Source of the DNA: Fretibacterium sp. OH1220_COT-178
GTDB taxonomy: Bacteria; Synergistota; Synergistia; Synergistales; Aminobacteriaceae
Assembly: GCF_003860125.1 (NCBI RefSeq)
Contig: NZ_RQYL01000024.1
Span: forward strand, 1-47,742
DNA: 47,742 nt
Reading direction: 5' to 3'
Every line of letters starts with the position of its first letter. Position 1 is the stretch's first letter. Position numbers and translations under genes: made by a program. The notes beneath the pieces were generated by a model. That model was not told the DNA's origin and ran no database searches. It was given only the letters and a program-made list of their open reading frames with translations. Positions 18,078 to 26,820 of the stretch are shown here, piece by piece.

Positions 18078-19154
18078 CTAATCTCCGCCCTTCTGGGGCT
18101 CCTCCCAGAAGGGGTGGTAGATGCGCAGGTGCGTCACGTCCCTCAGGGCGTCGTCCTGCCTGCCGGATACCGACGGCAGCTTCGTCCAGGGGCCGCCGTC
18201 GCGGCGGCAGAGGATCAGGGGGCGGCGCCCGTAGGTGCTCCACAGGTCGGCTAGCCGGTCGTCGAGCTGCGTGCCGGGGACGAGGGTGCCCTTGAACAGC
18301 GGCGCGCTTCCCTCCAGCATGGGATGTCCGGGCAGTGGGGCCAGGACCATCCACTGGGTGAGCTTCCAGGCGTTCGCCATCTCCTTCGAGCTCAGCGCGT
18401 GGACGAGCGGCATGATCTGGATGCCGCCCACCTCGCCGCGGGGGGAGGTGGCGATGTCGATCACGCCCGTGTGCGACGCCCGGATGCGGCCGACCCTCTG
18501 GAACTCGGTCCCTCCGAAGCGTCCCACTCCGCCGATGGGGCGGACGACCCGGGCCACGGTCCGGGGGCCGGCCTTCGTCCAGGCGGTCACCCGTCCTCCG
18601 GGGCGGTTCTCGATGTCGGTCATCCAGGTGTCGGGGCGGTTCGGCAGGGCGGTGCGGATCACCAGGGTCTCCCCCTCGCGGGGCGTGCCGTCGAGGGGGC
18701 GACGAGAGCCGTCCGGTGCCTCGATCCATACCGGGGAGCCCGTCATGGGAGCGAGCCCGCCGAAGAAGGCGGTGCCCGCGGGGCCGGAGAGCGCGAAGAA
18801 TGCGCCCGGCGCCGCGGCCGGGGCCACCGTGACCGAGGGGACGACGCTGAGGATTCGTCCCCGGCCCTTCTCGACGTTCACCAGCATGTGGACTGCGTTG
18901 ACGGCCGAGGCGCAGACGGTCCCCGGCTCGCCCCACTTGCTGGCCGTGTAGGCCGGCCAGTTCGTCTTGACCGGGACCATCCGCACCGTGCCGATCGGAA
19001 CCGATGTCCCGTCGGGCATGAGGGCGTGGGCGGGGTCTCCGACGCGGCAGGGAATGCGCAGCTCCAGCACGCCCGGTCCGGCAAGCGCGGGGAGGGCGGA
19101 GAGCAAAAGACAAAATAGCGTCAACGTCAAATGGAAGCGGAAGTGTTTTTTCAT
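18078..19154 (-). CDS. Secreted protein of unknown function
   Basis: A 358-residue protein with a clear signal peptide (MKKHFRFHLTLTLFCLLLSA, cleavage near ALA-GP). The rest is beta-rich with many Gly and Pro, and segments such as HALMPDGTSVPIGTVRMVPV and RASHTGVIDIATSPRGEVGG. I do not recognise a family. The repeated Gly-Thr-rich turns and frequent Val/Ile strands suggest a beta-sandwich or barrel-like exported protein. ATG 19154 has GGAGGT nine bases upstream. It lies 47 bases after the CPBP protease gene on the same strand, so the two are probably one transcript. No C-terminal sorting motif is seen (ends WEEPQKGGD). Confidence 0.75.
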   Translation of the reverse strand: MKKHFRFHLTLTLFCLLLSALPALAGPGVLELRIPCRVGDPAHALMPDGTSVPIGTVRMVPVKTNWPAYTASKWGEPGTVCASAVNAVHMLVNVEKGRGRILSVVPSVTVAPAAAPGAFFALSGPAGTAFFGGLAPMTGSPVWIEAPDGSRRPLDGTPREGETLVIRTALPNRPDTWMTDIENRPGGRVTAWTKAGPRTVARVVRPIGGVGRFGGTEFQRVGRIRASHTGVIDIATSPRGEVGGIQIMPLVHALSSKEMANAWKLTQWMVLAPLPGHPMLEGSAPLFKGTLVPGTQLDDRLADLWSTYGRRPLILCRRDGGPWTKLPSVSGRQDDALRDVTHLRIYHPFWEEPQKGGD

Positions 19155-19201
19155 CCCAAAACGGACCTCCTTGTTGCGTCGTTGCGGAAAATGGGTTGGA
19201 G

Positions 19202-19747
19202 TCAGGGCAGGGGAGCCCACCAGACGGCCCAGACGTTGCAGAGCGCGTGATAGACGACGGCGGGCAGCACCGAGCCGTTGCGGTGGCGAAGAACTCCCAT
19301 CACCAGCCCCGGGAAGAACGTCGCCAGCCTCAGCCAGCCCGGCATCACGATCAGGTGGGACAGGGCGAAGGGCAGCGTTGCCAGAGGAATCCCCATCCAT
19401 GGTCCCCATCGGCGTACGGTGAGGGTCTGGAGCCAGCCCCGAAAGAACGTCTCCTCGATGAAGGCGGCGGCCAGGCCGCCCCCCAGGAGGTTCAGCGCCC
19501 TGAGGAGCGATGGGGAGTGGGGTCCGGGACCGCCCCATTCGGGAGGCCAGTGCAGGGATACGAGGGTCAGGGGCACCAGCGTCAGGACGAGCGCGAGAAG
19601 GGTGTCCCGCCACGCCCCCGGCCCCATGAACCAGGCCAGCCCCCAGTCCTCCTCGCGTTCTCCCCTCACGCCGCACCACCAGTAGGGGAAGTAAAGCATG
19701 AAGGCGCCCACGGCCAGGCCGAGGACCGCAGCGGCAAGTCCGTTCAC
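19202..19747 (-). CDS. CPBP-family intramembrane glutamic protease
   Basis: A 181-residue membrane protein with the CPBP (Abi/Rce1-like) catalytic motifs: IEETFFRGWLQ (Glu-Glu...Arg), FALSHLIV and a final YHALCN histidine. An N-terminal YFPYWWCGVRGEREEDWGL segment resembles the subgroup dedicated to C-terminal sorting tags. Proteases of this type cleave substrates within the membrane. Synergistetes are known to have a Synerg-CTERM sorting tag for which a CPBP-type enzyme is proposed; this could be that enzyme, but no tagged substrate is in the window. It is upstream of the unknown secreted protein and downstream of the small membrane protein, all on one strand. Confidence 0.85.
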   Translation of the reverse strand: MNGLAAAVLGLAVGAFMLYFPYWWCGVRGEREEDWGLAWFMGPGAWRDTLLALVLTLVPLTLVSLHWPPEWGGPGPHSPSLLRALNLLGGGLAAAFIEETFFRGWLQTLTVRRWGPWMGIPLATLPFALSHLIVMPGWLRLATFFPGLVMGVLRHRNGSVLPAVVYHALCNVWAVWWAPLP

Positions 19748-19796
19748 CTCGACGCCTCCGTATCTCGGAGAGGGATGCGGGCCATCCTCGGCGTCC

Positions 19797-20072
19797 CTAG
19801 AGGACCTTCTGGAAGTCCTCGAGGAGTTTCCAGGCCTCGTTTATGAAGAGCATCACGTCGAGGCGATGGACGTAGAGCGCGCGGGCCGCCCGCCAGAGGA
19901 GATAGACGATCGGGGTGGCGACGATGATGGCCCCGGTCTTGTAGAGCACCTTGGCGGGGATCGAGCCGAAGCGTTCGAAGACGACGTCGATCAGCCACCC
20001 TGCGGCCATGAGGGCGAAGCCCATGATCCAAAGCGATATCCCAAGAACCGTCCTCGTATCGATCAAGCGCAT
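19797..20072 (-). CDS. Small membrane protein, unknown function
   Basis: A 91-residue protein with two hydrophobic segments (about 8-30 and 42-65) flanked by charged residues, ending in an amphipathic LFINEAWKLLEDFQKVL. ATG 20072 is preceded by AGGAGG with good spacing, so it is likely a real gene rather than a longer frame starting at 20156. No family recognised. It precedes the CPBP gene by 49 bases on the same strand and may be co-transcribed. Confidence 0.75.
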   Translation of the reverse strand: MRLIDTRTVLGISLWIMGFALMAAGWLIDVVFERFGSIPAKVLYKTGAIIVATPIVYLLWRAARALYVHRLDVMLFINEAWKLLEDFQKVL

Positions 20073-20277
20073 GTTCGCCCTCCTGTCCTTCCTCCCGAGA
20101 AAACCTTCGCGCAGGTGCCGCTCCGGTACGATTATATCCCAGTTGCGGGCCTGCACGGGCCTATGGGATGGATATACGCACTTTTACCTCGTTCCCGCGC
20201 CTTCCTTTGTGCTACAATGCCATACCGTGCCGGTCGTCGGCGCACAAGTCGAGAACAATCATGGGGAGGAAGAGAAC

Positions 20278-21186
20278 GTGAAAGGATCATTTGCCAGAAG
20301 GACGACGTTCGGGCTGGTTTTGATGGCTTTGCTGGCTGCGGGATGGGCCTGGGCCGCTCCGACGGAACCGGCTCCGGAGCCCAAGACGGATCCCGAGAAG
20401 GTTTTGGCCAGGGTGGAGGGCCAGGAGATCAAGGAGAAGGACGTCGACCAGATCATCCGGATGATGGGGCCCCAGGGGGCCATGATGTACGACAATCCGC
20501 AGGGTCGCAAGGCCGTGCTGGACGAGCTCGTCTCCATGCGTCTGTTCGCCCTGAAGGGCGCCGCGGAGAAGCTGGACCAGACGCCGGATTTCCAGGCGGC
20601 GCTCGAGACGTTCCGCGTCCAGTCCCTGGCCCGTGCGGCCATCGACGCGGCTCTGAAGGACGTCTCCGTCACCGATGAGGAGGCCAAGAAGTTCTACGAC
20701 GGGCATCCGGACCAGTTTACCCAGCCCGAGCGCGTGCGCGTGCGCCATATCCTGGTCAGCGACGATGTGACGAGCGCCGACACCATCGCGAAGGTCCAGG
20801 CGGAGCTCAAGGGGGGCGTCTCCTTCGACGAGTTGGCGAAGACGCATTCGCTCTGCCCCTCCAGCGCCCAGGGCGGCGACCTGGGCGAGGTCTCCAAGGG
20901 GCAGATGGTCCCCGAGTTCGAGTCCGCGGCCTTCGCGCTCAAGAACCCCGGCGACGTCTCCGAGCCCGTCAAGACCCAGTTCGGCTGGCACGTCATCAAG
21001 CTGGAGAGCCGGATCCCCGAGACCGTGGAGCCGTTCGATACGGTAAAGCCCCAGCTGCTTCAGTACCTCACCAATGAAAAGAAGGGGGAGGCCTTCAAGG
21101 CCGCCACGGAGCTCCTGAAGAAGACCTACAAGGTGGAGATGCTGGTGTCCGAGGACGTCGCCCCTGCGGAGTCGGGGAAGAAGTAG
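20278..21186 (+). CDS. Periplasmic parvulin-type peptidyl-prolyl isomerase
   Basis: A 302-residue protein of the SurA/PrsA type. GTG 20278 (GGGGAGGA upstream) starts a signal peptide ending WAWAA; there is no lipobox Cys. A helical chaperone region follows (about 40-155). The parvulin rotamase domain (about 157-255) is clear: VRVRHILVS, CPSSAQGGDLGEVSKGQMVP and FGWHVIKLE. It helps folding of exported and outer-membrane proteins. It is single and closed by a strong terminator. Confidence 0.93.
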   Translation: MKGSFARRTTFGLVLMALLAAGWAWAAPTEPAPEPKTDPEKVLARVEGQEIKEKDVDQIIRMMGPQGAMMYDNPQGRKAVLDELVSMRLFALKGAAEKLDQTPDFQAALETFRVQSLARAAIDAALKDVSVTDEEAKKFYDGHPDQFTQPERVRVRHILVSDDVTSADTIAKVQAELKGGVSFDELAKTHSLCPSSAQGGDLGEVSKGQMVPEFESAAFALKNPGDVSEPVKTQFGWHVIKLESRIPETVEPFDTVKPQLLQYLTNEKKGEAFKAATELLKKTYKVEMLVSEDVAPAESGKK

Positions 21187-21223
21187 CGGTCGTCCGCAAC
21201 AGTATCAGTAAGGAAAACAAACT

Positions 21224-21264
21224 AAGGCCGGCAGGGGGAGATCCTTCCTCTGCCGGCCTTTTTT
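21224..21264 (+). terminator. Strong intrinsic terminator after the parvulin gene
   Basis: AAGGCCGGCA (21224-21233) pairs with TGCCGGCCTT (21251-21260), with an inner G/C extension, followed by a run of T to 21264. It insulates the nitrogenase-like unit from upstream transcription. Confidence 0.95.
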
Positions 21265-21298
21265 CTGGGGCGTGTGCGACGCTTATCCAAAACAATGT

Positions 21299-21346
21299 TT
21301 GACCTACATTACTTTTATGCTATCATTGATGACTCGGTGACTGAGT
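21299..21346 (+). promoter_or_regulatory. Promoter and possible operator of the nitrogenase-like operon
   Basis: TTGACC (21299-21304), a 16-base spacer and TATCAT (21321-21326) form a good sigma-70-type promoter in an AT-rich block. An imperfect palindrome ACTCGGTGACTGAGT (21332-21346; six of seven pairs) covers the expected start point at about 21333 and is a plausible repressor site. It does not match a Fur box. The leader to the first gene is about 60 bases. Confidence 0.7.
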
Positions 21347-21391
21347 GCAACGAGAAAGTGTTTGAAGACAATCGATATCTGGATTTTGGGG

Positions 21392-22159
21392 ATGGGGAAC
21401 CTGTTGAAAAAAATAGCGATTTACGGCAAGGGCGGCATCGGAAAGTCGACGACGACATCCAACCTCTCCGCGGCACTGGCGGAGAGGGGGCTTCGGGTCA
21501 TGCAGATCGGGTGCGACCCCAAGGCGGATTCGACGAAGACCCTGATGGGCGGGCGCGCGATTCCGACCGTGCTGGACCGGATGCGGGAGGGAGCGGACTC
21601 CGTTGGCCTCGGGGATATCGTCTTCGAGGGCTATGGGGGGTGCCTGTGCGTCGAGTCCGGGGGGCCCACCCCGGGGATCGGCTGCGCGGGGCGCGGGATC
21701 ATCGCCGCGTTCGAAAAGCTCGAGGAGCTCGATGCCTACGGGCGTTTCGAACCCGACGTGGTCCTTTACGACGTCCTGGGAGACGTGGTGTGCGGCGGCT
21801 TTGCCATGCCCATACGGGGCGGCTACGCCGACCATGTCCTCATCGTCACCTCGGCGGAGCGGATGGCCCTGTTTGCGGCCTCGAACATCGCTCACGCCGT
21901 CGAGAGCTTCGGCAGCCGCGGTTATGCGAGGCTCGCCGGGTTGATCCACAACTCGCGCAACATCGCCGACGAGGACCGCCAGGTGGCCGAGGCCGCCGAG
22001 GAGATGGGGACCCGGGTCCTGAAAAAGATCCCGCGCGACGGGGACGTCCAGACGGCGGAGAACCGCGGATGCACCGTCATCGAGGCGTTGCCGGAAAGCC
22101 CCATGGCGGCGGAGTACCGGGACCTCGCGGACCGTGTCCTGGAGGTGTGCGGGGGATGA
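21392..22159 (+). CDS. NifH-like iron protein (nitrogenase-superfamily reductase)
   Basis: A 255-residue P-loop protein. Walker A is GKGGIGKST. The two Fe4S4 ligand cysteines are conserved, in [19 protein letters not shown] and [16 protein letters not shown], as is the dimer/switch region. By family knowledge it hydrolyses ATP and donates electrons to the component-1-like proteins encoded next. The N-terminus is uncertain: ATG 21392 is listed, but TTG 21404 would give the standard [15 protein letters not shown] start. The gene overlaps the next by four bases (ATGA). The residues do not place it in the bchL, bchX or true nifH classes by eye; it looks like the uncharacterised (group IV-like) NifH homologs. 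Confidence 0.92.
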   Translation: MGNLLKKIAIYGKGGIGKSTTTSNLSAALAERGLRVMQIGCDPKADSTKTLMGGRAIPTVLDRMREGADSVGLGDIVFEGYGGCLCVESGGPTPGIGCAGRGIIAAFEKLEELDAYGRFEPDVVLYDVLGDVVCGGFAMPIRGGYADHVLIVTSAERMALFAASNIAHAVESFGSRGYARLAGLIHNSRNIADEDRQVAEAAEEMGTRVLKKIPRDGDVQTAENRGCTVIEALPESPMAAEYRDLADRVLEVCGG

Positions 22160-23409
22160 GCGGCACCTTCGAGGACACGCTTCACTACACCTCGCCGGCG
22201 CACGGCGGCTGGGGGATGGTTCGGATCGGGATGCTGGTCCCGGAGAGCGTTCAGCTCTTCGTCTGCCCCTTCGCCTGCGGCCGGCACGGGGCCATAGGCG
22301 CGATGCGCCAAGGGTTCAAGGACCGTCTGGCGTACCTCTACGTCGATCAGAACGATATCGTCAGGGGGTACGACGACCTGATTCCCGGGGCGGTGGCCGA
22401 TCTCCTGGAGGCCCTGACGTGGCGCCCGAGGGTCGTCCTGATCTTCCTGAGCTGTCTCGACGACCTCATCGGGACGGATCGTGACGCCCTTTTGGAGGTT
22501 CTGCACGATCGCTTTCCCGGCCTGCTCTTCCGGATCTGCCACATGAACCCCATATCGCTCGACTCGAAGTCCCCGCCCCCGGTGACGATCCAGAGGCGCA
22601 TCTACAGCCTGCTGGAGCCCTCCGAGACGAGGGAGGCGGCGGTCAACAGCATCGGCAATCTCGAGGCGGTGGACCCGGGGTGCGAACTGTACCGTCTCCT
22701 GTCGGGCATGGGGGTGGAGGAGCTGCGGCACATCTCGTCCTGTGGGACCTTCGACGCCTTCCGGCGTATGGCGTCCAGCCGGGCCAACCTCGTCCTCCTT
22801 CCGGCCGGGGTTTGGGCCGCCCAGGAGATGGAGCGGAAGCTGGGGATTCCCTTCCTTTTTCTGCCGGTGAGCTACCGCGTCGGGGAGATTGAGGAGGGGT
22901 ACGGGCGACTGAGGGATTTTCTGGATCCCGCAGGGGAGCAGCCCGACCTGGCCGCGGACCGGGCTGATGCGCTCGCCGCCGTGGAGGCGGCTTTGAAGGC
23001 CGTCGGGGACAGGCCGGTGATCGTCGACGCCTCCGCCACGGTGCGTCCCTTCGGTCTTGCCCGCGCGCTCCTGGAGTACGGTTTTTCCGTCCGGCGCGTG
23101 GAGGCCCAGAAGTGCATTCCCATCGACCGCGAGAACCTGGCCTGGCTCGAGTCGAATCGGCCGGACGTCGAGCTGATGCAGCCCCAGCACCACCGGGTCG
23201 TCCGGTTCGACCGCAGGATGGGGGAGGCCCTTGCGATCGGGATCGACGGCGCCTACATTGCGGGGGCCCGGCACGTGGTCGACCTCTTCGCCGACGGCGG
23301 GCTCTTCGGATTCCATGGGCTCCGCACCCTGATGGGACGGATACGCGCGGCCGCCGAGACGGAGACGGACCTCGAGCGCCTGATCGACGGTTACGGGCTG
23401 GTGGTGTGA
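22156..23409 (+). CDS. Nitrogenase component-1-like subunit A
   Basis: A 417-residue protein with the NifD/NifK-type fold. The N-terminal [19 protein letters not shown] and [11 protein letters not shown] sit where NifD has GPVGC and CPVGLIGDD, so about two to three of the usual cluster-ligand cysteines remain. The second half has [35 protein letters not shown] and a C-terminal [12 protein letters not shown] typical of component-1 domains. It has no FeMo-co Cys/His signature I can identify. Start ATG 22156 overlaps the NifH-like stop. It presumably forms a heterodimer with the next product, reducing an unknown substrate with electrons from the iron protein. Confidence 0.85.
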   Translation: MSGTFEDTLHYTSPAHGGWGMVRIGMLVPESVQLFVCPFACGRHGAIGAMRQGFKDRLAYLYVDQNDIVRGYDDLIPGAVADLLEALTWRPRVVLIFLSCLDDLIGTDRDALLEVLHDRFPGLLFRICHMNPISLDSKSPPPVTIQRRIYSLLEPSETREAAVNSIGNLEAVDPGCELYRLLSGMGVEELRHISSCGTFDAFRRMASSRANLVLLPAGVWAAQEMERKLGIPFLFLPVSYRVGEIEEGYGRLRDFLDPAGEQPDLAADRADALAAVEAALKAVGDRPVIVDASATVRPFGLARALLEYGFSVRRVEAQKCIPIDRENLAWLESNRPDVELMQPQHHRVVRFDRRMGEALAIGIDGAYIAGARHVVDLFADGGLFGFHGLRTLMGRIRAAAETETDLERLIDGYGLVV

Positions 23410-24614
23410 TGGCGCGCCTGTCGATATCCCTTCCGCCCTTTTCCCCGGACTACTCGGGGGTCTCCTCCGTGTTCTTCGACCTGCCCGCCGTGGTCGCCAT
23501 CCACGACGCCTCCGGATGCACGGGCAACTACACGGGATACGACGAGCCCCGATGGTACGGGGCGCGTTCCGCGATCTTCTGCTCTGCCCTGAGGGACCTC
23601 GACGCCGTGATGGGGGACGACGAGAAGCTGATCGGCCGCATGATCGCCGCGTGCGGCGACCTGAGGCCGGAGATCGCGGCCTTGGTGGGAAGCCCCGTGC
23701 CGATGGTGGTCGGCAGCGACATGAAGGGGATCGCCGCGGAGCTGGAGGCCAGAACCGGACTGCCGAGCTTTGGGTTCGACACCACGGGCACGGCCTATTA
23801 CGACCGGGGCGTTGCGGCCGCACTGAAGGCGCTGCTGGAGCGCTTTGCGGAGCCCGCTCCGGCCGTCGCGGACGGGGTCAACATCGTGGGGGCGACGCCG
23901 CTCGATTTCGGCGAGGGGGCGAACGTGCGGGACCTTCAGGCTGCGCTGCGGGAACGGGGGGTCGGGATCGTCTCGACCCTGGCGATGGGCTACGGCCTGG
24001 AGGACCTGCGCCGCGCTCCTTCGGCCCGCGTCAACCTGGCCGTGTCGAGGGGCGGCTTTATGGTCTCGGAGTGGATGCACCGCCGGTTCGGCACGCCGTA
24101 TCTTTGCGGGCTGCCGATGGGCGGGGCCTGTCTGGAGGAATACTTCCGCGTGCTCCGCGCGATGCTGAGCGGCGAGGCTCCCAAGCCCCACGTACTGCAG
24201 GGCTCACCGCCCTCCTCCGAACCGGAGGTCCTGGTGATCGGGGAGCAGGTTCAGGCGAACGCCGTCCGATGGGCGCTGTCCCGGGAGTTCGGCGTCGATA
24301 ACGTCGCGGTGGGGTGTCTGTTCGGCTTGGAGCCGGGGCTGGCCCTGCCGGGAGACCGCGACCTTCGGGACGAGGCGGCGATACGGAGCGCGATGAACTC
24401 AGGGCCTTCGCTGATCGTCGGAGATCCTCTGCTGGAGTCCCTCCTGCGGAAGCCCTCCGTGGAGTTCGTCCCGTTTCCGCTCTACGCGGTCTCCAGCCAT
24501 CAGTCTCCGACCCCGGCCGTCCGGTACGTCGGGGAGCGCTTCAACGAGGTGTTTTGCAGGGCTTTTCGGACATGGAGCTCCCCCGGCCGGTCCGGCGGGG
24601 AGAGCTCGTCGTGA
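23409..24614 (+). CDS. Nitrogenase component-1-like subunit B
   Basis: A 401-residue partner of subunit A. HDASGCTGNYTGYDEPRW (Cys about 38) matches the GPxGC cluster loop, and VGSPVPMVVGSDMKGIAAEL matches the CPVGLIGDD loop with the cysteine replaced by Ser-Pro. FGFDTTGTAYYDRGV is a typical component-1 strand-loop. The middle third, GFMVSEWMHRRFGTPYL, also fits. The gene overlaps subunit A by one base (TGATG). The altered ligand set suggests an asymmetric cluster held mostly by subunit A. It resembles nitrogenase-superfamily proteins of unknown function rather than NifK, BchB or CfbD, by inspection only. Confidence 0.82.
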   Translation: MARLSISLPPFSPDYSGVSSVFFDLPAVVAIHDASGCTGNYTGYDEPRWYGARSAIFCSALRDLDAVMGDDEKLIGRMIAACGDLRPEIAALVGSPVPMVVGSDMKGIAAELEARTGLPSFGFDTTGTAYYDRGVAAALKALLERFAEPAPAVADGVNIVGATPLDFGEGANVRDLQAALRERGVGIVSTLAMGYGLEDLRRAPSARVNLAVSRGGFMVSEWMHRRFGTPYLCGLPMGGACLEEYFRVLRAMLSGEAPKPHVLQGSPPSSEPEVLVIGEQVQANAVRWALSREFGVDNVAVGCLFGLEPGLALPGDRDLRDEAAIRSAMNSGPSLIVGDPLLESLLRKPSVEFVPFPLYAVSSHQSPTPAVRYVGERFNEVFCRAFRTWSSPGRSGGESSS

Positions 24615-24676
24615 CTCGGGGGACGATTTCCCCGAAAACTCTTTTCGATAGGTATTTGGAAAGGATGAGGTGTCGT

Positions 24677-25819
24677 ATGAAGTCGTTGTGTGACCGTGTT
24701 TTTCGTCCGGCCGGCATTTTCTGTGCCGTCCTTCTCCTCTCCCTGACCCTGGGGGCCTGGGGGGCGTCCGCCTCGAGCGGCGCAGCGAAGGTGTCCTCCG
24801 AGAAGGAGACTCGGGTGGTCGTCGACCACACGGGCAAGGAGGTGCGCATACCGGCGAAGATCGAGCGCATCGTCATCACGGGGCCCTGGCCCCTTCCGTC
24901 CGTCTATTGCCTGTTCGAGGGGGCGGGCGACAAGCTGGTGGGCATTCATCCCGGTTCCATGTCCGCCGCCCAACATTCGTTGCTTCCGCGCGTGGCCCCC
25001 GGAGTGCTGAAGGCTCGGACCGAATTTCTGAAGGGAGACGTGCTCAACGCGGAGGAGCTTTTGGAATTGGAGCCGGACGTCGTGTTCTATAGGGTCGAGA
25101 CTGCGGCGCATGCGAAGCAGCTGGCTTTGACCGGCATTCCCTCGGTGGGCTTTTCGACGGCGCTCTCAGGCTTCGACACCATCAAGACCTTCGAGAGCTG
25201 GGTCAAGCTCCTGGGCGAGGTCCTCCAGCAGGAGGACCGGGCGGGCGGCATCGTCGAATACGGCCGGAAGACCTACGACGAGATTCAAGCCGCGCTGAAC
25301 GGCGCGAAGGACCTGAGGAAGCCGCGGGCCCTGATCCTGTTCAACTACGGGGACGGGATCATCAAGACGTCCGGCAGCAACTTCTACGGGCAGTACTGGC
25401 TGGAGTCCACCGGGGCGGTCAACGTCGCTTCGGGCCTGTCCGGGGTTGCGGAGATCAACATGGAGCAGATCTACGCCTGGGATCCCGACATCATCTACAT
25501 CACGAACTTCAGCCGGCACATGCCGGAGGACCTGTACGAGAACGCGATTCCCGGCCACGACTGGAGCACCGTGAAGGCCGTCCGGGAGAAAAAGGTCTAC
25601 AAGTTCCCCCTGGGCATGTACCGCTGGTACCCGCCCGCATCCGATACGCCGCTGGTGCTGAAGTGGCTGGCCCAGAAGAACCAGCCGGAGCTCTTCGCCC
25701 GGGTGGATATGGATGCCGAGGTTCGGAGCTACTACAAGCGTTTCTACGGCGTCGACCTGACGGACGACGAGCTCCACAGGATCTTCCATCCCGTGCGCGA
25801 GGCCGCCAACACCAAGTGA
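24677..25819 (+). CDS. Periplasmic binding protein of the operon's ABC importer (first copy)
   Basis: A 380-residue BtuF/FepB-type protein. A signal peptide (about 1-33) has no lipobox Cys. The mature part opens with RVVVDHTGKEVRIPAKIERI, the usual strand of siderophore/cobalamin-type binding proteins, and contains [27 protein letters not shown] and [13 protein letters not shown] 24677 has GAGG with good spacing; ATG 24665 is poorly placed. It follows subunit B by 62 bases and precedes the permease by two. It is clearly paralogous to the binding protein at 27637. The ligand is likely a metal chelate, heme or corrinoid-like compound. Confidence 0.92.
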   Translation: MKSLCDRVFRPAGIFCAVLLLSLTLGAWGASASSGAAKVSSEKETRVVVDHTGKEVRIPAKIERIVITGPWPLPSVYCLFEGAGDKLVGIHPGSMSAAQHSLLPRVAPGVLKARTEFLKGDVLNAEELLELEPDVVFYRVETAAHAKQLALTGIPSVGFSTALSGFDTIKTFESWVKLLGEVLQQEDRAGGIVEYGRKTYDEIQAALNGAKDLRKPRALILFNYGDGIIKTSGSNFYGQYWLESTGAVNVASGLSGVAEINMEQIYAWDPDIIYITNFSRHMPEDLYENAIPGHDWSTVKAVREKKVYKFPLGMYRWYPPASDTPLVLKWLAQKNQPELFARVDMDAEVRSYYKRFYGVDLTDDELHRIFHPVREAANTK

Positions 25820-25821
25820 TC

Positions 25822-26820
25822 ATGCGAAGGCGAGGGCTTTTTTTCCTGCTGGCTCTCCTGCCCGTCGCCACGGCGTTGATCTGCCTCGGGGTCGGGCGCT
25901 ATCACGTGAGCATTCGGGAGACGCTGGAGATTCTGTTCTCCGCGCTCAGGGGCGAGAGCGTCGCCTCCACCGCCCATTCGGTCATCTGCAAGGTGCGGCT
26001 GCCCCGGATCCTTTTATCCCTCTTTGTGGGGGCGGGGCTCTCGGCGGCGGGCGCCTCCTTCCAGTCCCTGTTCAGCAACCCCCTGGCGACGCCGGACACC
26101 CTGGGCGTCGCCACGGGGGCCTCGTTCGGCGCGGTGCTGGCGCTCCTCTTCTCCCAGAATCTCCTGGCCGTGCAGAGCTCGGCGATGGTCATGGGGCTGA
26201 TCGCGCTGCTCGCGACGACCTTCATCAGCCGGGTCCGCGGCAAGAGCAGCGTCGTCATGGTGGTGCTGGCGGGGATGGTGGTCTCCGCGCTCTTCCAGGC
26301 CATGGTCTCGCTGGCCAAATACGTGGCCGATCCGGAGGAGGTGCTTCCCGCCATCACCTACTGGCTGATGGGGAGCATGTCGCGGGCCAGCTTTCACGGC
26401 ATCGCGATGGGGGTGCCCCTGATCGCCGCAGGGGTGTTCGTCCTGTTTCTGCTGCGCTGGAGGCTGAACATCCTTTCGCTCCAGGAGGACGAGGCGAAAT
26501 CGCTGGGGATCGACGTGAAGAAGCTGCGGCTTGCGGTGATGGGGGCGGCGACGCTGATCACGGCCTCGTGCGTCTCGCTCTGCGGCAACGTGGGGTGGGT
26601 GGGACTGCTGATCCCGCATGCGGCGCGGATGATCTGCGGAAGCGACAACAAGCGGATCGTGCCCGTCAGCCTGGCGTTGGGCGCGGCGTTCATGGTCCTC
26701 ATCGACACGGCCGCCCGCAGCGCCACGGCGGCGGAGATCCCGGTCTCCATCCTGACGGCGATCATCGGAGCGCCGTTCTTCATCGTGCTGCTGCGGCGGA
26801 CCAGGGGGGCCAGGCTGTGA
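25822..26820 (+). CDS. FecCD/BtuC-type ABC permease
   Basis: A 332-residue membrane protein with about nine to ten helices. Family signatures: VRLPRILLSLFVGAGLSAAG, NPLATPDTLGVATGASFGAV, the coupling-helix region LQEDEAKSLGIDVKKLRL and GNVGWVGLLIPHAARMICG. It is the translocation pore of a type II importer. Only one permease gene is present, so the pore is a homodimer. It starts two bases after the first binding-protein stop, and its stop overlaps the ATPase GTG by three bases. Confidence 0.95.
   Translation: MRRRGLFFLLALLPVATALICLGVGRYHVSIRETLEILFSALRGESVASTAHSVICKVRLPRILLSLFVGAGLSAAGASFQSLFSNPLATPDTLGVATGASFGAVLALLFSQNLLAVQSSAMVMGLIALLATTFISRVRGKSSVVMVVLAGMVVSALFQAMVSLAKYVADPEEVLPAITYWLMGSMSRASFHGIAMGVPLIAAGVFVLFLLRWRLNILSLQEDEAKSLGIDVKKLRLAVMGAATLITASCVSLCGNVGWVGLLIPHAARMICGSDNKRIVPVSLALGAAFMVLIDTAARSATAAEIPVSILTAIIGAPFFIVLLRRTRGARL

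Noticed and set aside
21299-21346. A Fur box at the nitrogenase-like promoter
   Set aside because: The palindrome ACTCGGTGACTGAGT does not match GATAATGATAATCATTATC-type patterns even loosely.
21392-24614. A true nitrogen-fixation (nifHDK) operon
   Set aside because: Component-1 subunits are short, lack the usual cysteine/histidine set for FeMo-co and the P-cluster, and no nifB/E/N genes are present.
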